DNA from: Bacteriovoracaceae bacterium
GTDB taxonomy: Bacteria; Bdellovibrionota; Bacteriovoracia; Bacteriovoracales; Bacteriovoracaceae
Assembly: GCA_029865945.1 (NCBI GenBank)
Contig: JARXAH010000014.1
Coordinates: 1 to 64,000, forward strand
DNA length: 64,000 bases
Direction of reading: 5' to 3'
Of this stretch, positions 1-7,018 are shown piece by piece. Position 1 is the first letter of the stretch, and each line of letters opens with the position of its first letter. The translations under genes and the position numbers were made by a program. The notes beneath the pieces are model-generated. The model was not told the DNA's origin. It did not search any database and worked only from the letters and a program-made list of their open reading frames with translations.

Positions 1-401
1 CACTAGATCGCACGCTTTCGATTCCCATTTTACAACAGACAAGTATCTATGGAGAATTTTTTGAGCATTGGGTATTCCTAGAGCTTTATAAAAATGCGAA
101 TTACTTAAGACTTGATTGGAAGTTTTCTTATCTTTCTACAAAAGATAACGCAGAGATTGATTTTATTATAGATCGTCCAGGAAAATCGCTATTGCTTGTG
201 GAAATTAAATCCAAAATACAAGTTGAAAAGAAGGATGCCAGACATCTATTTTCCTTAGGTGATGAAATGGAAAAAGTCATGATAAAAGCAAAAAAACCAA
301 GACCTGAGAGATATTTGCTATCACAAGATTCCATCGAGCACGACTGGGGAACAGTGAAGGCGCTACATTGGCTTAAAGCAATGGAACTTTTCTTTAAATA
401 A
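1..401 (+). CDS. DUF4143-type AAA ATPase, C-terminal part (cut by window edge)
   Basis: The reading frame is open from base 3 to the TAA at 399-401, so only about 132 C-terminal residues are in the window. The fragment matches the end of the intact ATPases nearby: a YGEFFEHWVFLEL segment, then FSYLSTKDNAEIDFIID and LLVEIKS. In this family that region is the DUF4143 / PD-(D/E)XK-like C-terminal domain that follows an AAA ATPase module. The acidic and lysine residues of an E-x-D...E-x-K arrangement are visible (AEIDF, VEIKS). The Walker motifs lie upstream of the window and cannot be checked. It is the first of five such genes in 8 kb. The family is well recognised; the substrate is unknown. 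Confidence 0.85.
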   Translation, partial: LDRTLSIPILQQTSIYGEFFEHWVFLELYKNANYLRLDWKFSYLSTKDNAEIDFIIDRPGKSLLLVEIKSKIQVEKKDARHLFSLGDEMEKVMIKAKKPRPERYLLSQDSIEHDWGTVKALHWLKAMELFFK

Positions 402-495
402 ATTTTTCTCTAACTGTAAATTATTTTACTGTTTAAGTTAGTTAGTCGGTTAAGGATTTATCATTATATGGTGATTGATTCCTAGGTTGTTAGCG

Positions 496-538
496 GCCAA
501 TTAAAAAGGGACATCTCCGCCAATTAAAAACGGACAAT
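496..538. repeat. Tandem 19-20 bp repeat resembling an insertion-sequence end
   Basis: Two direct copies of a GCCAATTAAAAA-GGACA unit lie at 496-514 and 519-538, the second with one internal change. Closely spaced AT-rich repeats containing CCAATTAAAAAGGGACA resemble the multiple terminal repeats of IS21-family elements. No istA or istB gene is present, so at most this is a solo end or remnant. The identification is from memory of such ends and is uncertain. Confidence 0.35.
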
Positions 539-550
539 TTCCAAAGGAAG

Positions 551-754
551 TTGTTTATGAATAATTGGATGAACGCTACTGAGTCTGATCGTGATCTTAT
601 GTACGCCGCAAGCCTTATTTTCGATAAGCGCCCGGAACTCTACAAGTTTTTCTTTCACCCCGACAAACCTCAGCTCAAAGAAAGCAAAGAAAGTGCAGAA
701 AGAAAGTGCCAGCACCCCGCTGTTATGAGACTCGCGTCAATTGGGCGGCAGTAA
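551..754 (+). CDS. Small doubtful ORF running into a REP repeat
   Basis: The frame encodes 67 aa with no domain I recognise. The first 40 residues (ATESDRDLMYAASLIFDKRP...) look amino-acid-like rather than random and follow the IS21-like repeats. The last 20 residues are encoded by the inverted repeat at 703-742. It is probably a gene fragment whose original end was replaced by the RAYT element. It may not be expressed. Confidence 0.2.
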   Translation: MFMNNWMNATESDRDLMYAASLIFDKRPELYKFFFHPDKPQLKESKESAERKCQHPAVMRLASIGRQ

Positions 755-1506
755 CAATTTCTTGGGTTTTAAAGTATTTTTATCTAGCGATGGCAAAAAA
801 TGAGTACGCCTTAAGGCCATCTTAACTACTTCATCATCCATATAATTTTCGTTGTTAAAAAATGAGAGCAAGGTTTTGTTATCATGATCCAAATTCATAT
901 TGACCGAAACGAATTTTGATAAAATTACCATTTTTTCTTTGGCCGTACTGTAGGGATAGTTTTCAACTTTTTTTACTAAGCCCGCTCGCACAGGATTACG
1001 GAAAACATATCTCATAACATTGTAATAATAATTCTGATTTTCAATGATGCACCACTTATATCGCCCGCCAAATTTCTGATTAATTGCGCCACTCAGGGAT
1101 TTTAGTTTTTCAGAAAAATTTTTATTGAAATTCATCATAAATGAATCAATATCATTATTGGGAGTCGTTGCGACTAAGTGGTAATGGTTTGCCATGAGTA
1201 CAAAAGCATGAATTGAAATGGGTGCGTTTTTCTGTGCAACCTCTAACGCCATAATACTAATATCCCATACCTCATTTAGGGGAATTGAAAACCAGTCCTT
1301 GTTATGAGATCGACTTGTAATATGGTAGGGGTGCGAGCTTGTTCGAATGAGAAGTCTTCTTGGCATTAAGAAATAATAAATTAATTATCTAAGACTAAAA
1401 TCTTCAGAGTAGATACTCGTCCATAATATTTTAAATTTAAAATAAAAATTTAATTTATAATTTAAAAATTGACGCAAGACTCATAACAGCGGGGTGCTGG
1501 CACTTC
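703..1506. mobile_element. RAYT element bounded by about 40-bp inverted REP-like repeats
   Basis: The left end (703-742) and the right end (1467-1506) are inverted copies of about 40 bp with only about three differences. Each consists of a palindromic head with core GTGCCAGCAC, a short spacer, and a tail reading ATGAGACT-GCGTCAATT from the left end inwards. The single gene inside is a REP-associated tyrosine transposase, which is the known arrangement for RAYT genes. The outer flanks of both ends are rich in pyrimidine on the strand leading away from the element. Related ends occur at 3909-4170 and, more weakly, at 5571-5602. Confidence 0.8.
737..1366 (-). CDS. REP-associated tyrosine transposase (RAYT, Y1_Tnp / IS200-like)
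   Basis: This 209-aa protein belongs to the Y1 transposase superfamily, single-strand DNA nucleases that recognise hairpin-forming repeats. It starts with the typical RAYT opening MPRRLLIRTSSHPYHIT. The metal-binding HUH motif is in FVLMANHYHLVATTP (about residues 56-70). The catalytic tyrosine is probably in the NYYYNVMRYVFRNPVRAGLV segment (about 112-131), whose RNPVRAGLV ending is characteristic of RAYTs. Its stop codon lies inside the left inverted repeat, and the second repeat lies about 100 bp upstream of its start. All key motifs are present, so the enzyme may be active. Known members process REP sequences rather than move as classical IS elements. Confidence 0.9.
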   Translation of the reverse strand: MPRRLLIRTSSHPYHITSRSHNKDWFSIPLNEVWDISIMALEVAQKNAPISIHAFVLMANHYHLVATTPNNDIDSFMMNFNKNFSEKLKSLSGAINQKFGGRYKWCIIENQNYYYNVMRYVFRNPVRAGLVKKVENYPYSTAKEKMVILSKFVSVNMNLDHDNKTLLSFFNNENYMDDEVVKMALRRTHFLPSLDKNTLKPKKLLLPPN

Positions 1507-1717
1507 TTTTCCTTTCTTCTTTTCCTTTTGCTTGCATAATTAATATCGTAGAGGCTTGTTCATTTTGTGCCACAAATGAAGAAAAGTTTATTTTATATAA
1601 CCACACATCTTCCTCGGATTTCGTTTTGACGAGCCGATAATAGCAGCGGTAAGTTGGAAATTCTTTTTTGAAATTCTTAACAAGGGAAAGTATAGTATTT
1701 ACAAAAAGGTAGTTTTA
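1507..1717. other. Gap between RAYT element and HEPN gene
   Basis: A pyrimidine-rich stretch follows the right inverted repeat (1503-1531), then AT-rich DNA without a convincing ORF. It must hold the promoter of the HEPN gene, but I see no clear -35/-10 pair. Together with 1367-1466, which holds only AT-rich sequence upstream of the transposase, it completes a 350-bp non-coding interval. Confidence 0.4.
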
Positions 1718-2107
1718 ATGAGCAATAAAAAACGCGCCAAAGACTGGTTAAATCAGGCGATTAATGATTTGCGTTATGCCAAAGAGGGGATCAAAACTCA
1801 ATTTTATTCACAGGTTTGTTTTATGTCTCAGCAGGCAGCAGTAAAAGCAATTAAGTCCATCGCTTATCACAAAGAGTACGACATCAAAGGACACTCCATC
1901 GCAAAAATCGCTAAGGCCATCGGATTAAACTCTGAAGTTGAAGAAGCGGGAAAAAGATTAGACATCTATTACATTTCTTCAAGATACCCCGATGCACTAC
2001 CAGAGGGTGCGCCGTTTGAATTTTTTTCTTTAGAACAAGCTAAAAATGCCGCAATCGATGCCGAAATCATCATTCAAAAAGCGAAGATGGAGTTGCTTCA
2101 TGAATGA
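1718..2107 (+). CDS. HEPN-domain protein (toxin-type partner of an MNT nucleotidyltransferase)
   Basis: This 129-aa, mostly helical protein matches the HEPN family: an N-terminal A-x-x-DL-x-YA helix (LNQAINDLRYAKEG), a central FMSQQAAVKAIKSIAYHK helix, HS at about residues 58-59, and the LDIYYISSRYPDA segment at about 82-94. HEPN proteins in such pairs are RNases or substrate-binding partners neutralised by an MNT nucleotidyltransferase. The canonical R-x4-6-H RNase motif is not obvious here; SRYPD lacks the histidine, so catalysis is doubtful. The stop codon overlaps the original ATG of the downstream MNT gene (2100-2102), a tight translational coupling. The downstream gene is interrupted by a MITE, which may leave this protein unbalanced or free. 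Confidence 0.8.
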   Translation: MSNKKRAKDWLNQAINDLRYAKEGIKTQFYSQVCFMSQQAAVKAIKSIAYHKEYDIKGHSIAKIAKAIGLNSEVEEAGKRLDIYYISSRYPDALPEGAPFEFFSLEQAKNAAIDAEIIIQKAKMELLHE

Positions 2108-2603
2108 AACAAAAATTATACCAAATCCGTTTAATCTTCATCTACGTTGTCGGCCATCGACTTCTTCGGAATCCAAATCGTTGGATTCCTCAACCTGCGA
2201 CGTGCATTAGCACGTCTCGTCGTTTCAGCCTCGCCCTCCTAGTACCTGAAAATTAAACGGAATTGGTATTACTAAAAAAATTTCTTTCCTTAAGGATAAA
2301 TCTAAAGAAAATTTTATTTTGGATTTACAGGCGCTACTTAAAGGCAAAGTGGAGAGCGCCTATATTTTTGGTAGTTTCAATACTCCGGAATTCAATGCCG
2401 ACAGTGATTTGGATTTAATTTTAGTATGTAACACCGATCGATTATTTGTGGAGCGCCCTTTGGATTTTCCTGAGATTCTTTCCTTGAATTTTGAGGTTGA
2501 TTTATTAGTTTATACTCCAGAAGAATTTGAAAAAATTTCTAAAGAAGAAAATAAAGTAGGATTTTGGAAATCCGCTTTTTCGCAAATGCAAAAAATTATT
2601 TAA
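2100..2603 (+). pseudogene. MNT-type nucleotidyltransferase interrupted near its start by a MITE
   Basis: The ancestral gene can be rebuilt. It starts at ATG 2100, overlapping the HEPN stop, encodes MNETKI, and continues in the same frame after the element at 2119-2268. Removing the element and one copy of the flanking TTA (153 bp in all) gives MNETKITKKISFLKDKSKEN and then the conserved body. The body holds the nucleotidyltransferase signature FGSFNTPEFNADSDLDLILV (GS plus D-x-D) and a third acidic residue in FEVDLLVYTPEEF. The inserted DNA carries an in-frame TAG, so translation from the native start ends early. A shortened protein of 94 aa could start at TTG 2319 and keeps the whole active-site motif, so function may survive. 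Confidence 0.8.
2119..2268. mobile_element. MITE copy 1 (150 bp) inside the MNT gene
   Basis: The ends are imperfect inverted repeats beginning TACCAA-TCCGTTTAAT. The element is flanked on both sides by TTA (2116-2118 and 2269-2271), consistent with a 3-bp target duplication. The centre contains the hairpin GACGTGC-atta-GCACGTC (2199-2216) followed by CTCG-CGTTTCA and a TCCTAG motif. This core is shared with copies at 32062-32186 and 26064-26190. No protein is encoded. A TTA (T-N-A) duplication is typical of the IS1031 branch of the IS5 family, so an IS5-type transposase elsewhere could mobilise it; that is inference. Confidence 0.85.
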
Positions 2604-2623
2604 CGTATGAGAGAGCTTAATCG

Positions 2624-3823
2624 TTAAAGAGAAAAAATTTCTTTCATGCCGTCTAAATAGTTCATTATTTTAATTCCCGAACTCACTCTGGCTATCTTCG
2701 CCCTACACAATAAATATTTCTTTGAAGTAGGAAAATCATCTGAAAAGTTTTTCAATCCACTTAAATGTTCTTCTTGAATATGATCAGCTGACTTAATTTC
2801 CACAAGAATAATTTCTTTCTTACTTTTTTCAATAATCAAATCGATTTCTACTCCTGCCCCAGTTCTGAGGTAAGAAAATTTCCAATTTTTTTCATAGTAG
2901 TGATTCAATCTAAAAATTTCCACAATAACATATTGTTCAAAAAGTTTACCATACTCGTAAGTTTTAGGTGAAAGCTCGATATTTATTTCTTGGGAAATGG
3001 CCCTTGCAATACCACAATCGAAAAAATAAAACTTGGGCGCCTGTTTCTGACGTTGCCTAACGGACTTCGAATATGGTTCCAGGAAAAAACCTAAAAAAGT
3101 ATCACTTAATATAGCGAAATATCTCTCGACACTTTTTGAGGAAATTCCGGCCTCACGAGCAATATTAGTGTAGTTAATTATTTCCGTATTACACTGGCCT
3201 GCAACCTCCAAAAAAGAGCGAAACGGATCGATATTTCTTATTAATTGTTCAACTAATATTTCTTCTTTTATATAAATTTGCAGATAGGAAAGTAAAAATT
3301 TTCGTTTATCAGAATCAGAATGAAACGAAAAAAGGGATGGTAACGATCCGTAGCTTAGTACTTGGTTTAAATTAAAATTTTTTCCTAACTCAACAAAAGT
3401 TAACGGATGTAATTGGTAACTAAAGGCCCTTCCAGCGAGAAGATTGGCAGCATCTCTTTTTAATTTTCTGGCACTAGATCCAGTGAGTGCAAATTTTAAT
3501 TTTTTGCTAAAAATCAACTTATGAACAACGTCGAGTAGTTTGGGAATTTTTTGAATTTCATCGATGATCACCCATTCCAATTGAGAATTTCTGGCTTCAA
3601 CCATTTCTTCAAGTTGATTTGGATGAACTGATAGTACTTGTTCAATGGATGGATCTAATAAATCTAAGTATAACACTTTAGTATTATCTGAAAGGTTGTT
3701 TTTAAGACTTTTTTTTTGAGATTCAAAAAATTGGTTTAAAAGCCAAGTTGATTTTCCTGTGCCACGTGGGCCAAATAGAAAAAAGCTATGAGAGAGAGAT
3801 GGATTAATTAGCCTTGAATACAT
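2624..3823 (-). CDS. DUF4143-type AAA ATPase
   Basis: This intact 399-aa protein has an N-terminal AAA module: Walker A in FLFGPRGTGKSTWLL (about residues 16-30), Walker B in WVIIDEIQKIP (about 84-94), and the family signature TGSSARKLKRDAANLLAGRA (about 115-134) followed by HPLTFVEL. A winged-helix-like middle region (NIAREAGISSKSVERYFAIL) leads to the DUF4143 C-terminal domain with EIDLIIE and ILVEIKSA, which form a PD-(D/E)XK-like site. Substrates of this family are unknown; members are typically accessory and found in multiple copies. The gene ends 18 bp from the MNT gene, facing it. Its upstream region carries the RAYT-type repeat at 3909. Confidence 0.9.
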   Translation of the reverse strand: MYSRLINPSLSHSFFLFGPRGTGKSTWLLNQFFESQKKSLKNNLSDNTKVLYLDLLDPSIEQVLSVHPNQLEEMVEARNSQLEWVIIDEIQKIPKLLDVVHKLIFSKKLKFALTGSSARKLKRDAANLLAGRAFSYQLHPLTFVELGKNFNLNQVLSYGSLPSLFSFHSDSDKRKFLLSYLQIYIKEEILVEQLIRNIDPFRSFLEVAGQCNTEIINYTNIAREAGISSKSVERYFAILSDTFLGFFLEPYSKSVRQRQKQAPKFYFFDCGIARAISQEINIELSPKTYEYGKLFEQYVIVEIFRLNHYYEKNWKFSYLRTGAGVEIDLIIEKSKKEIILVEIKSADHIQEEHLSGLKNFSDDFPTSKKYLLCRAKIARVSSGIKIMNYLDGMKEIFSL

Positions 3824-3908
3824 ATGTCTAAATTGTCGTTCATTTCCGACACAAAAGCAAACAATATAATGGGCACAAAGATAAAAGGAATGAATAAGAA
3901 AGACGGCC

Positions 3909-4170
3909 GGGGTGCTGGCACTTTTTTCATGAGACTTGCGTCAAATTAACTTCTTATTCAAGATCAGTTTTGAAACAAAATTTCTAGTACTAAGTATTCC
4001 AAATGCTTTCATGATATGTACGGTCACGATTAGGACATTGAGGGTTATTAATAACTTGAAGCATAATCTTTTTATGACATCACTTGATAAGCATATCATT
4101 AAAAATCAAGTCACATCTGACTCAACCACCACTTTGACGCGACTCGAATAACAGAGAGGTGCTGGCAGTT
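3909..4170. mobile_element. Non-autonomous or decayed RAYT-type element
   Basis: The left end (3909-3945) reads GGGGTGCTGGCAC and then ATGAGACTTGCGTCAA. The right end (4134-4170) reads TTGACGC-GACTCG-AATAACAG and then AGGTGCTGGCAG. These are degenerate versions of the ends of the RAYT element at 703-1506, in the same tail-inward arrangement, but enclose only about 190 bp of AT-rich DNA. The short frame across it (3936-4151) has no recognisable product and I treat it as chance. The flanking parts of the 474-bp intergenic interval (3824-3908, 4171-4297) show nothing else beyond the presumed promoter of the next ATPase. Confidence 0.6.
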
Positions 4171-4297
4171 CTTCGCTCGTCCTTATTCGCTCTTTCTTCA
4201 TCCCTTTTCAAAGTGGCCACATTTTACCACGCTGCAAATTAGTCTAGACTATTTTGCAGCATGGTGTAAAATTGTCATATTACCAAGGACGCTAAAA

Positions 4298-5410
4298 ATG
4301 AGATATTTAACCACTCACATAAAAAAAGATCTTCTAAAAAAGATGGTTTTTCTTGGTGGGCCTAGGCTAGTTGGCAAAACAACTCTAGCAAAAGAAATCC
4401 TCGATAACAGCAATGGCCATTACTTTAATTGGGATAGATCGACGGATAGGAAAAAAATTTTAAGTGAAAACTGGAATGATTCAGAAGCTTTACTCATTTT
4501 TGATGAAATTCATAAATTTCCAAAGTGGAAAAATTTAGTTAAAGGAATTTATGATACCCAAAAAGAAAAACACCAATTTTTAATCACTGGTAGTGCAAGA
4601 CTTGATATTTTTAGGCGTGGAGGCGATAGCTTACTCGGACGCTACCACTATTGGAGACTCCATCCTTTTTCTTTAGATGAATTACCTAAAAAATTGAGTA
4701 AGTCAGAAGCATTTAAACGCCTCATGAAAGTCGGAGGTTTTCCAGAACCATTTTTAGACAACAATGAACGCGAAGCGAGACGATGGAGGGAAGAAAGATA
4801 CGATCGTATCATTAGAGACGACATTCGCGATCTTGATAATGTTAAAGATATCCAGTCGATGTCACTTCTCCTGCAACTTTTGCGTGAGCGAGTTGGTGGC
4901 ATGATTGTTGTCTCTAATCTTGCCCAAGATTTACAAGTTTCTTCGGCGACTGTTAGTAAATGGATTGAGATTTTTGAAAAAATGTATTTAATATTTACCA
5001 TTAGGACCTACACTAAAAATTTACCGAGATCACTAACTAAACCATTTAAAGTTTATTTTTTTGATAATGGAGACGTCATTGGTGAGGAGGGGGCTGTCTT
5101 TGAAAATTTCGTTGCTTCTCATCTATTAAAAATGTGTCACTTCAAACAAGATTATACCGGAGAAAAATGGGAACTTGCCTATCTTCGAGACAAAGAACAA
5201 CACGAAGTTGATTTTATTATTTTGAGAGATGGAAAAATTGTAGAACTAATTGAGACAAAATTTTCTGATAAAAATATCTCATCTTCACTTATTTATTTTG
5301 GTGAAAAATTAAAGGCACCTAAAATTACGCAAATCGTAGCAAACTTTCATTCCACGCAAACGAGAAATAAATTACAACTAACAAATCCCATTGAGTATTT
5401 TGTTAAATGA
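4298..5410 (+). CDS. DUF4143-type AAA ATPase, short variant
   Basis: This 370-aa protein has Walker A in FLGGPRLVGKTTLAKEIL (about residues 18-35), Walker B in ALLIFDEIHKFPKW (about 64-77), and the TGSARLDIFRRGGDSLLGR signature (about 96-114) followed by HPFSLDEL. The middle has a helix-turn-helix-like stretch, NLAQDLQVSSATVSKWIEIF. The C-terminal nuclease-like domain shows HEVDFIILRDGK and a matching ELIETKFSD strand. It is clearly diverged from the other copies here, so it is not a recent duplicate. Function is unknown beyond ATP binding. The start at 4298 is supported by AAGGA about 9 nt upstream. Confidence 0.9.
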   Translation: MRYLTTHIKKDLLKKMVFLGGPRLVGKTTLAKEILDNSNGHYFNWDRSTDRKKILSENWNDSEALLIFDEIHKFPKWKNLVKGIYDTQKEKHQFLITGSARLDIFRRGGDSLLGRYHYWRLHPFSLDELPKKLSKSEAFKRLMKVGGFPEPFLDNNEREARRWREERYDRIIRDDIRDLDNVKDIQSMSLLLQLLRERVGGMIVVSNLAQDLQVSSATVSKWIEIFEKMYLIFTIRTYTKNLPRSLTKPFKVYFFDNGDVIGEEGAVFENFVASHLLKMCHFKQDYTGEKWELAYLRDKEQHEVDFIILRDGKIVELIETKFSDKNISSSLIYFGEKLKAPKITQIVANFHSTQTRNKLQLTNPIEYFVK

Positions 5411-5570
5411 GGGGCCGCGATTATTAGCGGCTAAATTTTAAGAAGCAAGAAGTGTGAGTAGCCGGGGGGCGGGCGCAAATCAATTTCCGAGACAGTATCA
5501 GTATTGAAACTTTCACTTTGTTTTGTATAGATGGCGAATCAACTACCTTTTTCCTTAGAATACTTATCAC

Positions 5571-5602
5571 CGGGGTGATGGAACTTTTCCTCCTTTTCAT
5601 CT
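5571..5602. repeat. Degenerate REP-like repeat head
   Basis: CGGGGTGATGGAACTTTTCC followed by a pyrimidine-rich stretch resembles the right RAYT end at 1490-1520 (CGGGGTGCTGGCACTTCTTT), with two substitutions in the palindromic core and a 2-bp gap. No tail sequence is recognisable. Similarity this short could be partly chance, although the pyrimidine-rich continuation is shared too. Confidence 0.4.
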
Positions 5603-5650
5603 TACACTACACTCAGAATCTATGAAATTACTCAATAATATCATTGACTT

Positions 5651-5680
5651 GGCAGATATGAACACTTGTTCATATCTGCC
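5651..5680. promoter_or_regulatory. 30-bp perfect palindrome upstream of an ATPase gene
   Basis: GGCAGATATGAACA is followed by CT and then its exact reverse complement TGTTCATATCTGCC, giving 14 bp in each arm. It lies 50 bp before the ATG of the ATPase at 5730. No T-run follows, so it is not a typical terminator. An operator for a dimeric regulator or an mRNA hairpin would both fit the position. Confidence 0.6.
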
Positions 5681-5729
5681 AGACCGTGGGAATTCAGTGA
5701 AAATAGAGTAAGTCACTGGAGTTATTCTG

Positions 5730-6917
5730 ATGAATACTTGGATTACACGAACGCTTGAATCTGTATTAGAAAATAAATCAGGGCCACTAAATTCTTTCCC
5801 TATTATTTTAATCACTGGCCCACGCCAAATTGGAAAAAGCTCAATACTTAAAAAATATGGACCAAATTTTCAATATATTACCTTTGATGATAGAGAAGCA
5901 CGCACTCGAGCAAACCAAGATCCGGCACTTTTTTTGAAAGGGTTAAAGGCACCCTTTATTCTCGATGAAATACAATATGCACCTGAACTCTTAAGTTATC
6001 TTAAAATATTAGTGGATCAAGGACTCCCACCAAAAAGCATTTTTCTAACAGGATCACAATATTTTCAAGTAATGAAAGGTGTTCAAGAATCTCTTGCTGG
6101 TAGAGTTGCGATCATAAACTTATATGGCTTTTCAGATAATGAAAAAAGAATAACTCATCAAAATCCTATTCAATATTTTGAAAATATTTTTGAAACTACT
6201 TTTCCTAAATTATTTGGAAATACCGATGTTGATGAGCGCGCCCTATACCTCAGTAGTTACTTACAAACATATGTAGAACGCGATATTAGTGAACTTCTAG
6301 GATTGCAAAAGCGTAGAGAGTTTGAAATTTTTTTAAAAATTTGCGCTCTAAGAACTGGGCAAATAATTAATTACGATTCAATGGCCAAGGATGCCCACAT
6401 ATCTCCTTCCATTGCAAAAGATTGGTTGAGTGTTCTTCAAGATAGTTTTCTTATAAAAATTGTTCAACCTTTTCATTCAAATAAATCCAAACGGCTTATT
6501 AAATCTCCAAAACTTTATTTTCTAGATACGGGACTTGCTACCTACCTCGCTGGGTGGAAGTCTCCAGAACAGCTTTATCTTGGGCCGCAAAACGGTGCTT
6601 TTTTTGAAAATCATATTTTTACCAACATATTAAAAAAGTATCGACATGCTGGCAGAGAGGTAGATATAACTTTTTGGAGAACGAGAGATCAACAAGAAGT
6701 TGATTTCATTGTTGAAACATCTAAAACTACTTATCCTGTTGAAGTTAAAATGGGTTCAGTTTCACCCCAAGAAATTTGTGATTTTCAAAAAATTGCTGAA
6801 AATGAAAACTGGGATGAAGGGAAAATTATTAGTTTATCGGCAGGAATCACACCTATCTATATTAGGGAAAAATGGAAAATGTATTCTCCTAATCAATTTT
6901 TGAAACTGGATCTTTAA
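5730..6917 (+). CDS. DUF4143-type AAA ATPase
   Basis: This intact 395-aa protein has Walker A in LITGPRQIGKSSILKKY (about residues 27-43), Walker B in FILDEIQYAPELL (about 75-87), and the sensor segment FLTGSQYFQVMKGVQESLAGR (about 104-124). The middle has a helix-turn-helix-like YDSMAKDAHISPSIAKDWL. The C-terminal domain carries FWRTRDQQEVDFIVE and PVEVKMGS, the nuclease-like acidic and lysine residues. GSQ-F--M--V-ESLAGR marks a different subfamily from the copies at 2624 and 7019. A 30-bp palindrome lies just upstream. Role unknown. Confidence 0.9.
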   Translation: MNTWITRTLESVLENKSGPLNSFPIILITGPRQIGKSSILKKYGPNFQYITFDDREARTRANQDPALFLKGLKAPFILDEIQYAPELLSYLKILVDQGLPPKSIFLTGSQYFQVMKGVQESLAGRVAIINLYGFSDNEKRITHQNPIQYFENIFETTFPKLFGNTDVDERALYLSSYLQTYVERDISELLGLQKRREFEIFLKICALRTGQIINYDSMAKDAHISPSIAKDWLSVLQDSFLIKIVQPFHSNKSKRLIKSPKLYFLDTGLATYLAGWKSPEQLYLGPQNGAFFENHIFTNILKKYRHAGREVDITFWRTRDQQEVDFIVETSKTTYPVEVKMGSVSPQEICDFQKIAENENWDEGKIISLSAGITPIYIREKWKMYSPNQFLKLDL

Positions 6918-7018
6918 ATTGAAAAAATTGGAATATTGATTTGGGGTTGGAAAGACGCCGCAATTTTTTTAATTAACTTAATTGCAGAATTACAAATTTC
7001 AAATTTCAATCGGAGAAC

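Larger units (their letters stand above)
5411..5729. other. Intergenic region with degenerate REP-like sequence and palindrome
   Basis: No gene is visible in this 319-bp interval. It contains a GC-rich patch (5462-5476) that may be a worn REP head, a clearer degenerate REP head at 5571-5602 and the perfect palindrome at 5651-5680. The last of these is the only strongly ordered signal. Confidence 0.5.

Noticed and set aside
3936-4151. 71-aa ORF between the two REP-like ends
   Set aside because: No recognisable product, composition looks random, and both ends run into the repeats; treated as chance.
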